A stretch of 64,000 nt of DNA from NCBI GenBank assembly GCA_024235315.1, contig JACKMP010000005.1, positions 1-64,000 of the forward strand, in the 5' to 3' direction. The position numbers were made by a program, and so were the translations under genes. Every line of letters starts with the position of its first letter. The stretch's first letter is position 1. The stretch is from Chromatiaceae bacterium. GTDB lineage: Bacteria; Pseudomonadota; Gammaproteobacteria; Chromatiales; Chromatiaceae. Positions 55,310 through 64,000 of the stretch are shown here, piece by piece. Below the pieces are notes generated by a model. It had not been told where the DNA came from and did no database searches. It worked only from the letters and a program-made list of their open reading frames with translations.

Positions 55310-56371
55310 TCAGCGCTTGTTGAGCCACTCACCGATTGCCGGCGGGATGGTCTTCTGCGCCTTGCCGCTGACATAGATACCGATGTGGCCACCAGGGAAC
55401 GACAGCTCGGTATAGTCCTTGCTGCCCACCACCTTTTTGAGCGCCCTGGAGGCGTCCGGCGGCACCAGATGGTCCTGCTCGGCAAACACGTTGAGCACCG
55501 GCATCTTCACCTTGCGCAGATCGACGGTGTACTCACCGATCTGCACCTCGCCTTTCATCAGCTTGTTCTGTTGGAAGAAGTCCTTGATGAACTGACGGAA
55601 GGTCTCGCCAGCCTGATCCGGACTGTCGAATATCCACTTTTCCATGCGCATGAAGTTTTTCAGCGCCTTGGGGTCGTCCATCAGGTCGACCACACCCAGG
55701 TATTTCTGCGCCATCAGCTGGTAAGGCTTGAGGTTCAGGAAGGTCCAGTTGAGCATCTCACCAGGGATGTTGCCCTGCGTATCGACCAGCAGGTCGATGT
55801 CCACGTTCTGCACCCAGTGGCTGAGCATGTTGTCCGGCGTCTTGAAGTCGACCGGGGTGACCATCGTCACCAGGTTCCTGACCTTTTCCGGGTGCATCGA
55901 CGCATAGCAAAGGCTGAACGCACCGCCCTGGCAGATGCCCAGCAGGTTCAGCTTGTCGATGCCGTGACGCGCGCAGATGACGTCGATACAGCGATCGAGA
56001 TAACCGTTGATGTAGTCGTCCATCGTCAGGTAACGATCGGCGGCGTCCGGATATCCCCAGTCGATCAGGTACACGTCCTGTCCGGCATCCAGCAGGCCAC
56101 GGATGGTCGAACGGTTTTCCTGCAGGTCAGCCATGTAGGGGCGATTGACCAGTGCATACACGATCAATAGCGGCGTCTTGTTGCTCGCCGGCTGTTCACT
56201 CTTGTAGCGGTACAGCACCAGCTTGTCTTCCTTGTACACCACCTCTTTCGGGGTGATGCCGGTCGGGATATCGCCGACCTCCATGAGGTTGCCCACTCCC
56301 TTGGCCAGTTTTTCGTTGAAGCCGCGAGCCTCACTCAGGATCTCGTCGGGTCGCATCTGAAACGGAATCAT
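55310..56371 (-). CDS. phaC: Class III PHA synthase subunit PhaC
   Basis: 353 residues, alpha/beta-hydrolase fold. The lipase-like box is GICQGG with nucleophile Cys147; the acid is in FAEQDHLVPP and the base in FPGGHIGIYV. The N-terminus (MIPFQMRPDEILSEARGFNEKL) fits class III PhaC. It polymerises 3-hydroxybutyryl-CoA together with PhaE. It starts 31 bases after phaE; the ATG at 56371 is the natural start. Confidence 0.95.
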   Translation of the reverse strand: MIPFQMRPDEILSEARGFNEKLAKGVGNLMEVGDIPTGITPKEVVYKEDKLVLYRYKSEQPASNKTPLLIVYALVNRPYMADLQENRSTIRGLLDAGQDVYLIDWGYPDAADRYLTMDDYINGYLDRCIDVICARHGIDKLNLLGICQGGAFSLCYASMHPEKVRNLVTMVTPVDFKTPDNMLSHWVQNVDIDLLVDTQGNIPGEMLNWTFLNLKPYQLMAQKYLGVVDLMDDPKALKNFMRMEKWIFDSPDQAGETFRQFIKDFFQQNKLMKGEVQIGEYTVDLRKVKMPVLNVFAEQDHLVPPDASRALKKVVGSKDYTELSFPGGHIGIYVSGKAQKTIPPAIGEWLNKR

Positions 56372-56402
56372 CTTTAAGTCACCCTTTGGTCTTGGTTCGC
56401 GG

Positions 56403-57821
56403 TCAGCCGAGCAGTTTCTTTGCCTGCCCGATCCAGTCGTCACGCAGGATGCGTCCCTGCGCCTTCAGCGCCTCGTCGAGCTGTTCTGCAAACTTGGTGT
56501 TCATCGCCGCCAGCTGGGCGTAATTCTTGATGCCCTGGTCGTAAAGCTTTTCCGCCATCTTGGGGCCGATCCCCTTGATAGCCGTCAGGTCTTCCGCGAC
56601 ATCATCGATCGGCAGCCTGTCCTGTGCCGGCGCTTTGGCCTGCTGCTGTCTTGGCCGTGCCGCTTCGGGCCTGGCCTTGGCCAATTGCTCGATCTGCGCC
56701 CGCATCTCGGCAATCTCACGCCGCAGGTGGCGGTTCTCGCGGCGCTGTTCCTGCTGCCGGCGCTGTACGGTATCGATCTCCGAACGCGTCGGAATGTTCA
56801 TCAGCTGGTAGTGCTGTTCCGCCAGCTCGTTCATGTCCTTGCGCACCCGCATCAGCGAGTTCACGAGATCGCCGTACACCACCTGGTATTCGTCGCTCAT
56901 CACGAACTCACCGTAGGCCTCTTCGCTGGCGTCCACCCACATGTCATACAGGGCACGCAGCGACTCGATCTTCTGTCCCGCCGCGTGCATATCCTGCAGA
57001 CGCTTCTGGACCGATTCCAGCGACGCCAGCGCGGTCTTGCCAAAGGCGACCTTGTAGGCGCGAAATGCCTCGTGGTACGTGAGCAGATGCCGCGCCAGCT
57101 GCTGGATGTGTTCCTGCTGCTCGCGCGTGTAACCCAGCCCCGGCACCGACAGTGCACGGCAGAACTGTTCCTGCGCTGCGCCCAGCCCCGGCATCTCGAT
57201 GCCGCCGGGCAGATGGCCGGCAGCAATATCCTTGAGGTAGTCCTGCGACATGTTCAGCCAGGGCGCGAGGGTGTCCGCCAGCTGCGCCCATGTGTTGAGC
57301 GTGGTGCCGCTGACGCCCGGCAGATCCGGCGTCGCCAGGTCCATGTTGTTCTGCACCTGCGCAATCCACTGCTGCAGTGCGGCCTGCATCGAGGACATCC
57401 ACATCTGCATCGCCGCATCCGGTTGCTCCTGGCCAGACGCACCGAACATGCCCTCAGCCATCGACATGAAGCTCTTGCCCATGTCGTAGAAGCGCTGCGC
57501 GACACCGCCGATGTCGCCCTGGGCCTGCGGCTTCACCGACGACCACCACTGTTCGACCATTCCGGTGAACGGGTTGGCTGCCCCGCCAAACGGGTTGCCA
57601 CCCATCGGGTTCTGGGCGAACGGATTCTGCATGAAAGGGTTCTGTGCAAACGGGTTTGCGGTGAAAGACCCGAAGGCGCCAAAAGGATTGGCAGCGGGGC
57701 CCTGGGCGCCACCGACGCCCGATTTCCTGGCGAAATCGCTCCAGGTATCCCAGTATTTACGCTGGGTGGCGACCCAGTCGTTCATCAACGTCTCGTTCCA
57801 GTTGTTCGAATTTGTACTCAT
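56403..57821 (-). CDS. phaE: Class III PHA synthase subunit PhaE, with helix-hairpin-helix tail
   Basis: 472 residues, longer than the about 360 of Allochromatium PhaE. Residues 45-85 hold seven N-P-F or N-P-M repeats. The PhaE core follows to about 390, ending in a coiled coil (RRQQEQRRENRHLRREIAEM). The extra C-terminus (about 401-472) contains a helix-hairpin-helix, AIKGIGPKMAEKLYDQGI. PhaE is the non-catalytic partner that activates PhaC. The ATG at 57821 starts the PhaE-like N-terminus; an upstream start would read into the operator region. Confidence 0.9.
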   Translation of the reverse strand: MSTNSNNWNETLMNDWVATQRKYWDTWSDFARKSGVGGAQGPAANPFGAFGSFTANPFAQNPFMQNPFAQNPMGGNPFGGAANPFTGMVEQWWSSVKPQAQGDIGGVAQRFYDMGKSFMSMAEGMFGASGQEQPDAAMQMWMSSMQAALQQWIAQVQNNMDLATPDLPGVSGTTLNTWAQLADTLAPWLNMSQDYLKDIAAGHLPGGIEMPGLGAAQEQFCRALSVPGLGYTREQQEHIQQLARHLLTYHEAFRAYKVAFGKTALASLESVQKRLQDMHAAGQKIESLRALYDMWVDASEEAYGEFVMSDEYQVVYGDLVNSLMRVRKDMNELAEQHYQLMNIPTRSEIDTVQRRQQEQRRENRHLRREIAEMRAQIEQLAKARPEAARPRQQQAKAPAQDRLPIDDVAEDLTAIKGIGPKMAEKLYDQGIKNYAQLAAMNTKFAEQLDEALKAQGRILRDDWIGQAKKLLG

Positions 57822-57888
57822 AATCAGTGGTCCAAGGTGGTTCGTGGCAATTGCTTCTCGTGGCCCATCAACCGGCGTGTTCACCGGG

Positions 57889-57905
57889 TTTGTGCATTGC
57901 ACCAA
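57889..57905. promoter_or_regulatory. TGC-N3-GCA site in the phaE/phaA divergent region, site 1
   Basis: TTTGTGC-ATT-GCACCAA, an imperfect palindrome with the TGC-N3-GCA core, between the two pha transcription units. Its centre is 35 bases from that of site 2. Confidence 0.4.
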
Positions 57906-57923
57906 AACACGCTAACATGCATT

Positions 57924-57940
57924 CTTGTGCAGTGCAACAA
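57924..57940. promoter_or_regulatory. TGC-N3-GCA site in the phaE/phaA divergent region, site 2
   Basis: CTTGTGC-AGT-GCAACAA. The right arm GCAACAA is identical to that of the perfect aceA site. PhaR, encoded at 60099, is the likely ligand-sensing repressor, by analogy with CTGC-N3-GCAG sites known for PhaR. Confidence 0.5.
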
Positions 57941-57956
57941 AGTTCAGTGGCCGCCA

Positions 57957-57980
57957 CCGGGCGACAAAAAAAACGCCCGG
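57957..57980. other. Hairpin in the phaA leader
   Basis: CCGGGCG and CGCCCGG pair around a 10-base loop that includes eight A's. A second hairpin (CCCTGC/GCAGGG) lies at 58013-58031. Both precede phaA and may be leader RNA structure or part of the regulatory region. Confidence 0.4.
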
Positions 57981-58055
57981 GGTGACGCTGACAGTCTAGT
58001 TACTTTAGCGCTCCCTGCCGCAGCCGCAGGGACCATTCAATAACCGGAGGATTTC

Positions 58056-59243
58056 ATGAGCAAAGATGTCGTAATCGTCGCGGCCGCGCGTACCGCAGTG
58101 GGTTCGTTTGGCGGCAGCCTGGCCGACGTACCGGCGCACAAGCTGGGCGCAGCCGTGGTCAAGAACCTGCTTCAGCGCACGGGCCTGAAGCCCGACCAGA
58201 TCGACGAGGTCATCCTCGGCCAGGTGCTGACCGCAGGCTCCGGTCAAAACCCGGCGCGGCAGACCGTGATCGAGGCGGGGCTTTCTCAGGAGACCCCGGC
58301 GATGACGATCAACAAGGTCTGCGGCAGCGGCCTGAAGGCCGTACACCTCGCCTTCCAGGCGGTGATGTGTGGCGACGCCGATATCGTGATCGCGGGCGGC
58401 CAGGAAAACATGAGCGCCTCACCGCACGTCCTGCCGGCATCGCGCAAGGGCAAGATGATGGGCGACTGGCAGATGACCGACACCATGATCAAGGATGGTC
58501 TGTGGTGCGCTTTCAATGACTGCCACATGGGCATCACCGCTGAAAACATCGCCGACAAGTACAGCTTCAGCCGTGCCGAGCAGGATCTGTTCGCCGCCGA
58601 GTCGCAAAACCGCACCGAGAAGGCCCAGGCGGCCGGCAACTTCGATGCCGAGATCGTCCCGATCGAGATCCCGCAGCGCAAAGGTGACCCGGTGGTGTTC
58701 GCCAAGGACGAGTTTCCGCGCGCCGGCACCACGGCCGAGAAACTGGGCGGCCTGCGCCCCGCGTTCAAGAAAGACGGTACCGTCACCGCAGGCAACGCCT
58801 CCGGTATCAACGACGGCGCCGCCGCCGTGGTCGTGATGTCGGCCGACAAGGCAGCTGAACTCGGCCTCAAGCCGCTGGTGCGCATCGTGTCGTTCTCCAG
58901 CGCCGGTGTCGACCCGGCGATCATGGGCACGGGCCCGATCCCGGCAACCAAGAAGTGTCTGCAGAAGGCCGGCTGGGCGGTCGCCGATCTGGATCTGGTC
59001 GAGGCGAACGAGGCATTTGCCGCACAGGCGATGTCCGTGAACAAGGAGCTGGGCTGGGACATGGCCAAGGTCAACGTGTCCGGCGGTGCGATCTCGATCG
59101 GCCACCCGATCGGTGCATCGGGCGCTCGCGTGCTGGTCACCCTGCTGCACGGCATGCAGCGCGAACATGCTCGCAAAGGTTTGGCTACACTTTGTATCGG
59201 CGGCGGCCAGGGGGTCGCAATGGCCGTGGAAAGTGTGGGGTGA
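58056..59243 (+). CDS. phaA: Acetyl-CoA acetyltransferase PhaA (beta-ketothiolase)
   Basis: 395 residues, thiolase fold. The nucleophile is Cys89 in NKVCGSGLKAV; the second His is in SGGAISIGHPIGASGAR and the last Cys in TLCIGGGQGVAM. It condenses two acetyl-CoA to acetoacetyl-CoA for PHB synthesis. GGAGG lies 7 bases before the ATG. First gene of the rightward phaAB unit, divergent from phaEC. Confidence 0.96.
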   Translation: MSKDVVIVAAARTAVGSFGGSLADVPAHKLGAAVVKNLLQRTGLKPDQIDEVILGQVLTAGSGQNPARQTVIEAGLSQETPAMTINKVCGSGLKAVHLAFQAVMCGDADIVIAGGQENMSASPHVLPASRKGKMMGDWQMTDTMIKDGLWCAFNDCHMGITAENIADKYSFSRAEQDLFAAESQNRTEKAQAAGNFDAEIVPIEIPQRKGDPVVFAKDEFPRAGTTAEKLGGLRPAFKKDGTVTAGNASGINDGAAAVVVMSADKAAELGLKPLVRIVSFSSAGVDPAIMGTGPIPATKKCLQKAGWAVADLDLVEANEAFAAQAMSVNKELGWDMAKVNVSGGAISIGHPIGASGARVLVTLLHGMQREHARKGLATLCIGGGQGVAMAVESVG

Positions 59244-59244
59244 G

Positions 59245-59982
59245 ATGCCTGAACTCAAAAACAAGGTAGCACTGATAACAGGTGGTACGGGCGGCATCGG
59301 GTCGGCCATTTGCCAACGGCTGGCCGACGCCGGTGTGCGCATCGCGACCACCTATCGGAATGCCGAAAAGGCCGAGGCCTGGGCGCAAGACCAGGCCTTC
59401 GAGCCTTTGCTGGTGGCGTGCGACGTCGGCGACTACGACGACTGCGTACGCATGAAGAGCGAGGTCGAATCGCGGCTGGGAACGGTCGATATCGTGGTCA
59501 ACAACGCCGGGATCACGCGCGATGCCTCGTTTCGGAAGATCACAGTTGAGAAATGGCGGCAGGTGATCAATGCCAATCTCGACAGTGTCTTCAACGTCTG
59601 TCACCAGTTCGTCAATGACATGAGCGAGCGTGGCTGGGGGCGGGTCATCAACATCGCCTCGGTCAACGGCCAGAAGGGTTGTTTCGGCCAGACCAACTAC
59701 TGCGCAGCCAAGGCCGGGATGCACGGATTCACGATGGCGCTGGCACAGGAAGTGGCACGCAAAGGCGTCACGGTGAACACGGTGTCACCCGGGTATATCG
59801 CCACCGACATGGTGATGGCGGTGCGCGAAGACGTACGTGAGCAGATCATTGCGCAGATTCCGGCCGGTCGCCTGGGCAGGCCGGAAGAGATCGCGGCACT
59901 GGTCGCGTTCCTCGCGTCGGAGGATGCGGGGTTCATCACTGGCGCCAACTTCGCGTCCAATGGCGGCCAGCACATGCATTGA
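59245..59982 (+). CDS. phaB: Acetoacetyl-CoA reductase PhaB
   Basis: 245 residues, short-chain dehydrogenase. The cofactor loop is GGTGGIG (13-19), the catalytic set is S-Y-xxx-K in INIASVNGQKGCFGQTNYCAAK (read in two pieces), and the family segment NNAGITRDASFRKI is present. It reduces acetoacetyl-CoA with NADPH to (R)-3-hydroxybutyryl-CoA. It starts one base after the phaA stop. Confidence 0.95.
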   Translation: MPELKNKVALITGGTGGIGSAICQRLADAGVRIATTYRNAEKAEAWAQDQAFEPLLVACDVGDYDDCVRMKSEVESRLGTVDIVVNNAGITRDASFRKITVEKWRQVINANLDSVFNVCHQFVNDMSERGWGRVINIASVNGQKGCFGQTNYCAAKAGMHGFTMALAQEVARKGVTVNTVSPGYIATDMVMAVREDVREQIIAQIPAGRLGRPEEIAALVAFLASEDAGFITGANFASNGGQHMH

Positions 59983-60098
59983 TTATGCAGTGCGCCGGGA
60001 ATCCAATGCCTTATGCTTTTTGCCGGCGGGGTTCCGTATAATGACCCTGCAAACGGTATGCGTTTATTGAAAATCTACGGCGTGAGGAGTGCCGTGTT

Positions 60099-60548
60099 AT
60101 GGCTGCTGAGCGACTGATAAAAAAATACCCCAACCGCCGCCTGTACGACACCACCGAGAGCCGCTACATCACACTCGACGAAGTGCGCGAGATGGTGCTG
60201 AAAGAGATCCCGTTCAAGGTGATCGATCGCCAGAGCGAGGAAGACATCACGCGCAACATCCTGCTGCAGATCATCATGGAGCAGGAATCCGGCGGTGAAC
60301 CGCTGTTCTCCGCTGACGTGCTGTCGCGTTTCATCAAGAACTATGGCGAGGCCACGCAGACCGGGTTTGCCGAATACCTCGATACCAGCCTGCAGTTCTT
60401 CAGCGAGCAGCAGAAGGTCATCCAGACACAGATGGGCAAGGCGCTGGAAGGGACACCGATGGACTACTGGGTGAAACTCGGCGAACAGAACATGAAGCTC
60501 TGGCAGGACATGCTCAGCACCTCCAGCGATCGCAAAAAGAAGTCCTGA
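60099..60548 (+). CDS. phaR: Polyhydroxyalkanoate synthesis regulator PhaR
   Basis: 149 residues. The N-terminal DNA-binding part is LIKKYPNRRLYDTTESRYITLDEV, then the PHB-accumulation domain (PFKVIDRQSEEDITRNILLQIIMEQE). PhaR represses pha genes and is released when it binds PHB. It lies 116 bases after phaB with its own likely promoter. A half-site (TGCAGTGC) occurs near 59986. Confidence 0.94.
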   Translation: MAAERLIKKYPNRRLYDTTESRYITLDEVREMVLKEIPFKVIDRQSEEDITRNILLQIIMEQESGGEPLFSADVLSRFIKNYGEATQTGFAEYLDTSLQFFSEQQKVIQTQMGKALEGTPMDYWVKLGEQNMKLWQDMLSTSSDRKKKS

Positions 60549-60657
60549 CCCACCCCGGCGGCAGGCGCATTAAGCGCCGCACAGCCAACCAATCACATTG
60601 CCTTCGCGGCATTGCATCCCTATCCTTGGCGACCTGGCAAACCCGGGATAACAAGCA

Positions 60658-60957
60658 ATGTCGAGAATCCGCGTCACCGAAAAGGATGGCAAGACCACGA
60701 TCATCGTCACTGGCGATTTCACCTTCGAAGTGAACCGCGATTTTCGCAATGCCTATCAGGCCCTGCCCGCCGGCAAACCGGTGACAGTGGATTTTTCAAA
60801 CTCGAACTACGTCGACAGCGCCGGACTGGGCATGCTGATCCGCCTGCGCGAACATGTCGGAAAAGACGCCAAATCCGTCACCCTGACTGGCGCCAATGCG
60901 ACGATCAAGACGATCTTCGAGGTCGCCAATTTCGGCCAGATTTTCCGCATCGCCTGA
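60658..60957 (+). CDS. STAS-domain anti-sigma-factor antagonist
   Basis: 99 residues. The conserved switch is VDSAGLGMLIRL, with Ser54 the probable phosphorylation site. The fold is that of SpoIIAA-like STAS proteins, which bind and release anti-sigma kinases. No kinase, phosphatase or sigma gene is adjacent. Free-standing between phaR and sthA. Confidence 0.9.
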   Translation: MSRIRVTEKDGKTTIIVTGDFTFEVNRDFRNAYQALPAGKPVTVDFSNSNYVDSAGLGMLIRLREHVGKDAKSVTLTGANATIKTIFEVANFGQIFRIA

Positions 60958-61012
60958 CGCTCATGGTGTTTTCCTCCCCGGAACATGCGACGGCATGACA
61001 CCATGACCGTTG

Positions 61013-61049
61013 CCCTCACCCCATCCCTCTCCCGCGTGCGGGAGAGGGG
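61013..61049. repeat. REP-like element, copy 2
   Basis: CCCTCACCCC then ATCCCTCTCCC, GCGTGC and GGGAGAGGG: the inverse of the copy at 15491-15524, with a hairpin (CCCTCTCCC/GGGAGAGGG). It lies just beyond the sthA stop, in the gap between the STAS gene and sthA. Confidence 0.75.
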
Positions 61050-61088
61050 GACGAGGAGACGCTTCGCGTTGTCTCACCTTATCGGCTT

Positions 61089-62480
<1,392 letters not shown>

Positions 62481-62675
62481 TGCATCACCCCTGGCCACGA
62501 AGCGCCCACTATGCCGCACCCGATGAGATTGCGTCATGTTTTAACACAATGCTCTGCGTCGCGTTCCACCAAGGGTAGCGCGCCGTGGACGCGGGCAGTC
62601 AGGCCGCAGAATTGGGCTAAAGTTCAAGAACAGGTCTGCACGGACATCGAGTCATTTCCCGCGACGGAGGTAACC

Positions 62676-62921
62676 GTGGATTTTCAGGAATTGTTGCGGC
62701 GATACATCCTCCCGCACTGGATCGAAGACCAGTCACCGGACGCCGAACACCCGCACCGACGACGCTACACCGTCGCGTACAGGCGCAAACAACGCATCGT
62801 CAAGAACGTCTGGATCGCCAGCGGACTGGTGATGATTGTCCAGGCCTCTCCGGCTATCATTGCAGGCATGCTGTTAGGCACCACATTCCTTTCATTTGTC
62901 ATACTCGACGAGACCCCTTGA
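62676..62921 (+). CDS. Small membrane protein of unknown function
   Basis: 81 residues from a GTG at 62676 with a strong GGAGG 5 bases upstream. The first half is polar and basic (DFQELLRRYILPHWIEDQ, then AYRRKQRIVKN); the second is hydrophobic (VWIASGLVMIVQAS, AIIAGMLLGTTFLSFVIL), one or two membrane helices. The longer frame upstream overlaps sthA antisense and is not coding. Unknown family. It is followed 18 bases later by another small gene. Confidence 0.7.
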   Translation: MDFQELLRRYILPHWIEDQSPDAEHPHRRRYTVAYRRKQRIVKNVWIASGLVMIVQASPAIIAGMLLGTTFLSFVILDETP

Positions 62922-62939
62922 GCTGAGTCTGATCCCGCC

Positions 62940-63242
62940 ATGCCTTTTTTCGATGCCAACCCGCTGCACAAGCTCGCCTTTGAACCCGGCGATGCCGAGG
63001 CGGTACTCGACCTGCAGGGAATGCCCGACGAACAGGCGCTACAGGCCGTCGAGCAGTTGCTGCGGACACCACAATCCGCCAGCTCCTACCTGATCCGCTT
63101 CGACGCTGCAGCAGAGGACGGGCGCGAGACGCTGTTCCTGCCGTTGGGCCGCCGGCTGTTACAGGCCCGACGCGACGGCCAACTCGCGCGCTGCCTGCCC
63201 GCTGCCGATGGCGCGGGTTACTTCATCGCCTTCACCGATTGA
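62940..63242 (+). CDS. Small hypothetical protein
   Basis: 100 residues, soluble and acidic at its start (DANPLHKLAFEPGDAEAVLD, then ALQAVEQLLRTPQSASSYLI). It has no recognisable domain. It is probably cotranscribed with the preceding small membrane protein and ends 14 bases before a repeat array. Confidence 0.65.
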   Translation: MPFFDANPLHKLAFEPGDAEAVLDLQGMPDEQALQAVEQLLRTPQSASSYLIRFDAAAEDGRETLFLPLGRRLLQARRDGQLARCLPAADGAGYFIAFTD

Positions 63243-63255
63243 TATCAGTGAGTGC

Positions 63256-63750
63256 GTAGGAGCCGAGCCCCCTCGGCGATAACCGCACCGAAGCCTATCG
63301 GCCAGAGGCTGGCCTCCTACGGGTCGGTGCTCCCGGCAATCCCACCACCCAATGATTTCGTAGGAGCCGAGCCCCCTCGGCGATAACCGCACCGAAGCCT
63401 ATCGGCCAGAGGCTGGCCTCCTACGGGTCGGTGCTCCCGGCAATCCCACCACCCAATGCGTTCGTAGGAGCCGAGCCCCCTCGGCGATAGCCGCCCGATG
63501 ATTTCGTAGGAGCCGAGCCCTCTCGGCGATTGCCGCCCGATGATTTCGTAGGAGCCGAGCCCCCTCGGCGATTGCCGCGCCAGATCCAATCGGCCAGGGG
63601 CTGGCCTCCTACGGGGTGTTGCTCCCGGCAATCCCACCACCCAATGCGTTCGTAGGAGCCGAGCCCTCTCGGCGATTGCCGCGCCAGATCCTATCGGCCA
63701 GGGGCTGGCCTCCTACGGGGTGTTGCTCCCGGCAATCCCACCACCCAATG
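63256..63750. repeat. Modular array of six REP-like repeats
   Basis: Six units begin with GTAGGAGCCGAGCC at 63256, 63360, 63464, 63506, 63548 and 63652. Four are full (104 bases) and end with the inverse motif GGCCTCCTAC followed by a common spacer (GCTCCCGGCAATCCCACC); two (63464 and 63506) are short, 42 bases, and lack the middle. GTAGGAG and CTCCTAC make the outer arms of each full unit, so a full unit can fold. No transposase gene is nearby. Confidence 0.9.
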
Positions 63751-64000
63751 GCAACGGCAGATTGCTGCCGATCTTGCCCTGCAGCCGCCCGCACCTGGTA
63801 CTGCGCTCGGATGGCTCGCAGACGGCCGCAAAATCAATCGCGCGGCGGTAGTCGCGTCTGCGGTGCTCGTAGTACTTGCTGAGTTCGCTGGCGGCCAGGG
63901 TGCTGCCAGCGGCGTGCAATTGCAGCCACAGCGCCTCTGCCCTCGCCCATTCCCCGCACCGCCGGTACAGCGCAGCAAGCTGTAGTGTGCCCGCCTCGTC
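63713..64000 (-). CDS. Probable RNase H-like domain protein, C-terminal part only
   Basis: The minus strand is open from the window edge to a TAG at 63713-63715, 96 codons. The sequence LAALYRRCGEWARAEALW, then ASELSKYYEHRRRDYRRAIDF, is the TPR-like tail of YprB-type RNase H-like proteins. The first part of the gene lies outside the window. The last 11 or 12 codons (GGGIAGSNTP and neighbours) lie inside the repeat array and do not look conserved. Confidence 0.62.
   Translation of the reverse strand, partial: DEAGTLQLAALYRRCGEWARAEALWLQLHAAGSTLAASELSKYYEHRRRDYRRAIDFAAVCEPSERSTRCGRLQGKIGSNLPLPLGGGIAGSNTP

Overview
This is 64 kb of GC-rich bacterial chromosome with dense, mostly single-copy metabolic genes. 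Gene families and their order point to a gammaproteobacterium, probably a relative of the Chromatiales or other sulfur-cycle lineages. The signs are a class III (PhaE/PhaC) polyhydroxyalkanoate synthase, an AcnD/PrpF methylcitrate pathway under a GntR regulator, AceK and RraA next to a glyoxylate shunt, and soluble transhydrogenase. No rRNA, tRNA, phage, insertion sequence or CRISPR array was seen, so this looks like core genome with a few accessory inserts.

Layout. 1-5 kb: a partial unknown gene, the modABC molybdate transporter, a predicted outer-membrane protein and a PilZ protein. 5-9 kb: a class II amidotransferase, then an arsenate-resistance operon read leftward (arsR, ArsJ-associated GAPDH, a half-size GDT1/UPF0016 membrane protein, arsJ). 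9-13 kb: a heat-shock set (hsp20, cbpA, cbpM) with a good sigma-32-like promoter, then ppnN. 13-20 kb: an RRM protein, a VF530-like protein, and a leftward suf operon (sufB, C, D, T, A, E) without sufS, followed on the same strand by arsM. 20-28 kb: an ABC/FtsX/AttH-type export module, a kinase-like ATPase, a methyltransferase, two small lipoproteins and a SixA-type phosphatase. 28-40 kb: one long leftward block, prpE-gntR-prpB-prpC-acnD-prpF-ydbH-ydbL. 40-43 kb: a PhnD-like periplasmic binding protein and a GGDEF-EAL protein. 43-60.5 kb: a carbon-flux region with ppsA and its regulator, a flavin reductase, rraA, aceK, aceA, NAD-malic enzyme, malate synthase G, phaC, phaE, phaA, phaB and phaR. 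60.5-64 kb: a STAS protein, sthA, two small unknown genes, a modular repeat array, and the end of a probable RNase H-like gene.

How the genes work together. From 31 to 60 kb most genes handle acetyl-CoA and propionyl-CoA. Propionate goes through the methylcitrate cycle, acetate or fatty-acid carbon through the glyoxylate shunt, four-carbon acids leave through malic enzyme and PEP synthase, and excess acetyl-CoA is stored as PHB. Palindromes with a TGC-N3-GCA core lie both in the phaE/phaA divergent region and upstream of aceA, which suggests one regulator (PhaR is the obvious candidate) links storage and glyoxylate flux. A second theme is arsenic: an arsJ-type arsenate efflux operon and a long, alga-like ArsM arsenite methyltransferase sit about 5 kb apart.

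The observations I would follow first are the shared pha/aceA palindromes, the PhaE subunit with a helix-hairpin-helix tail and NPF repeats, and the GDT1-like gene inside the ars operon.
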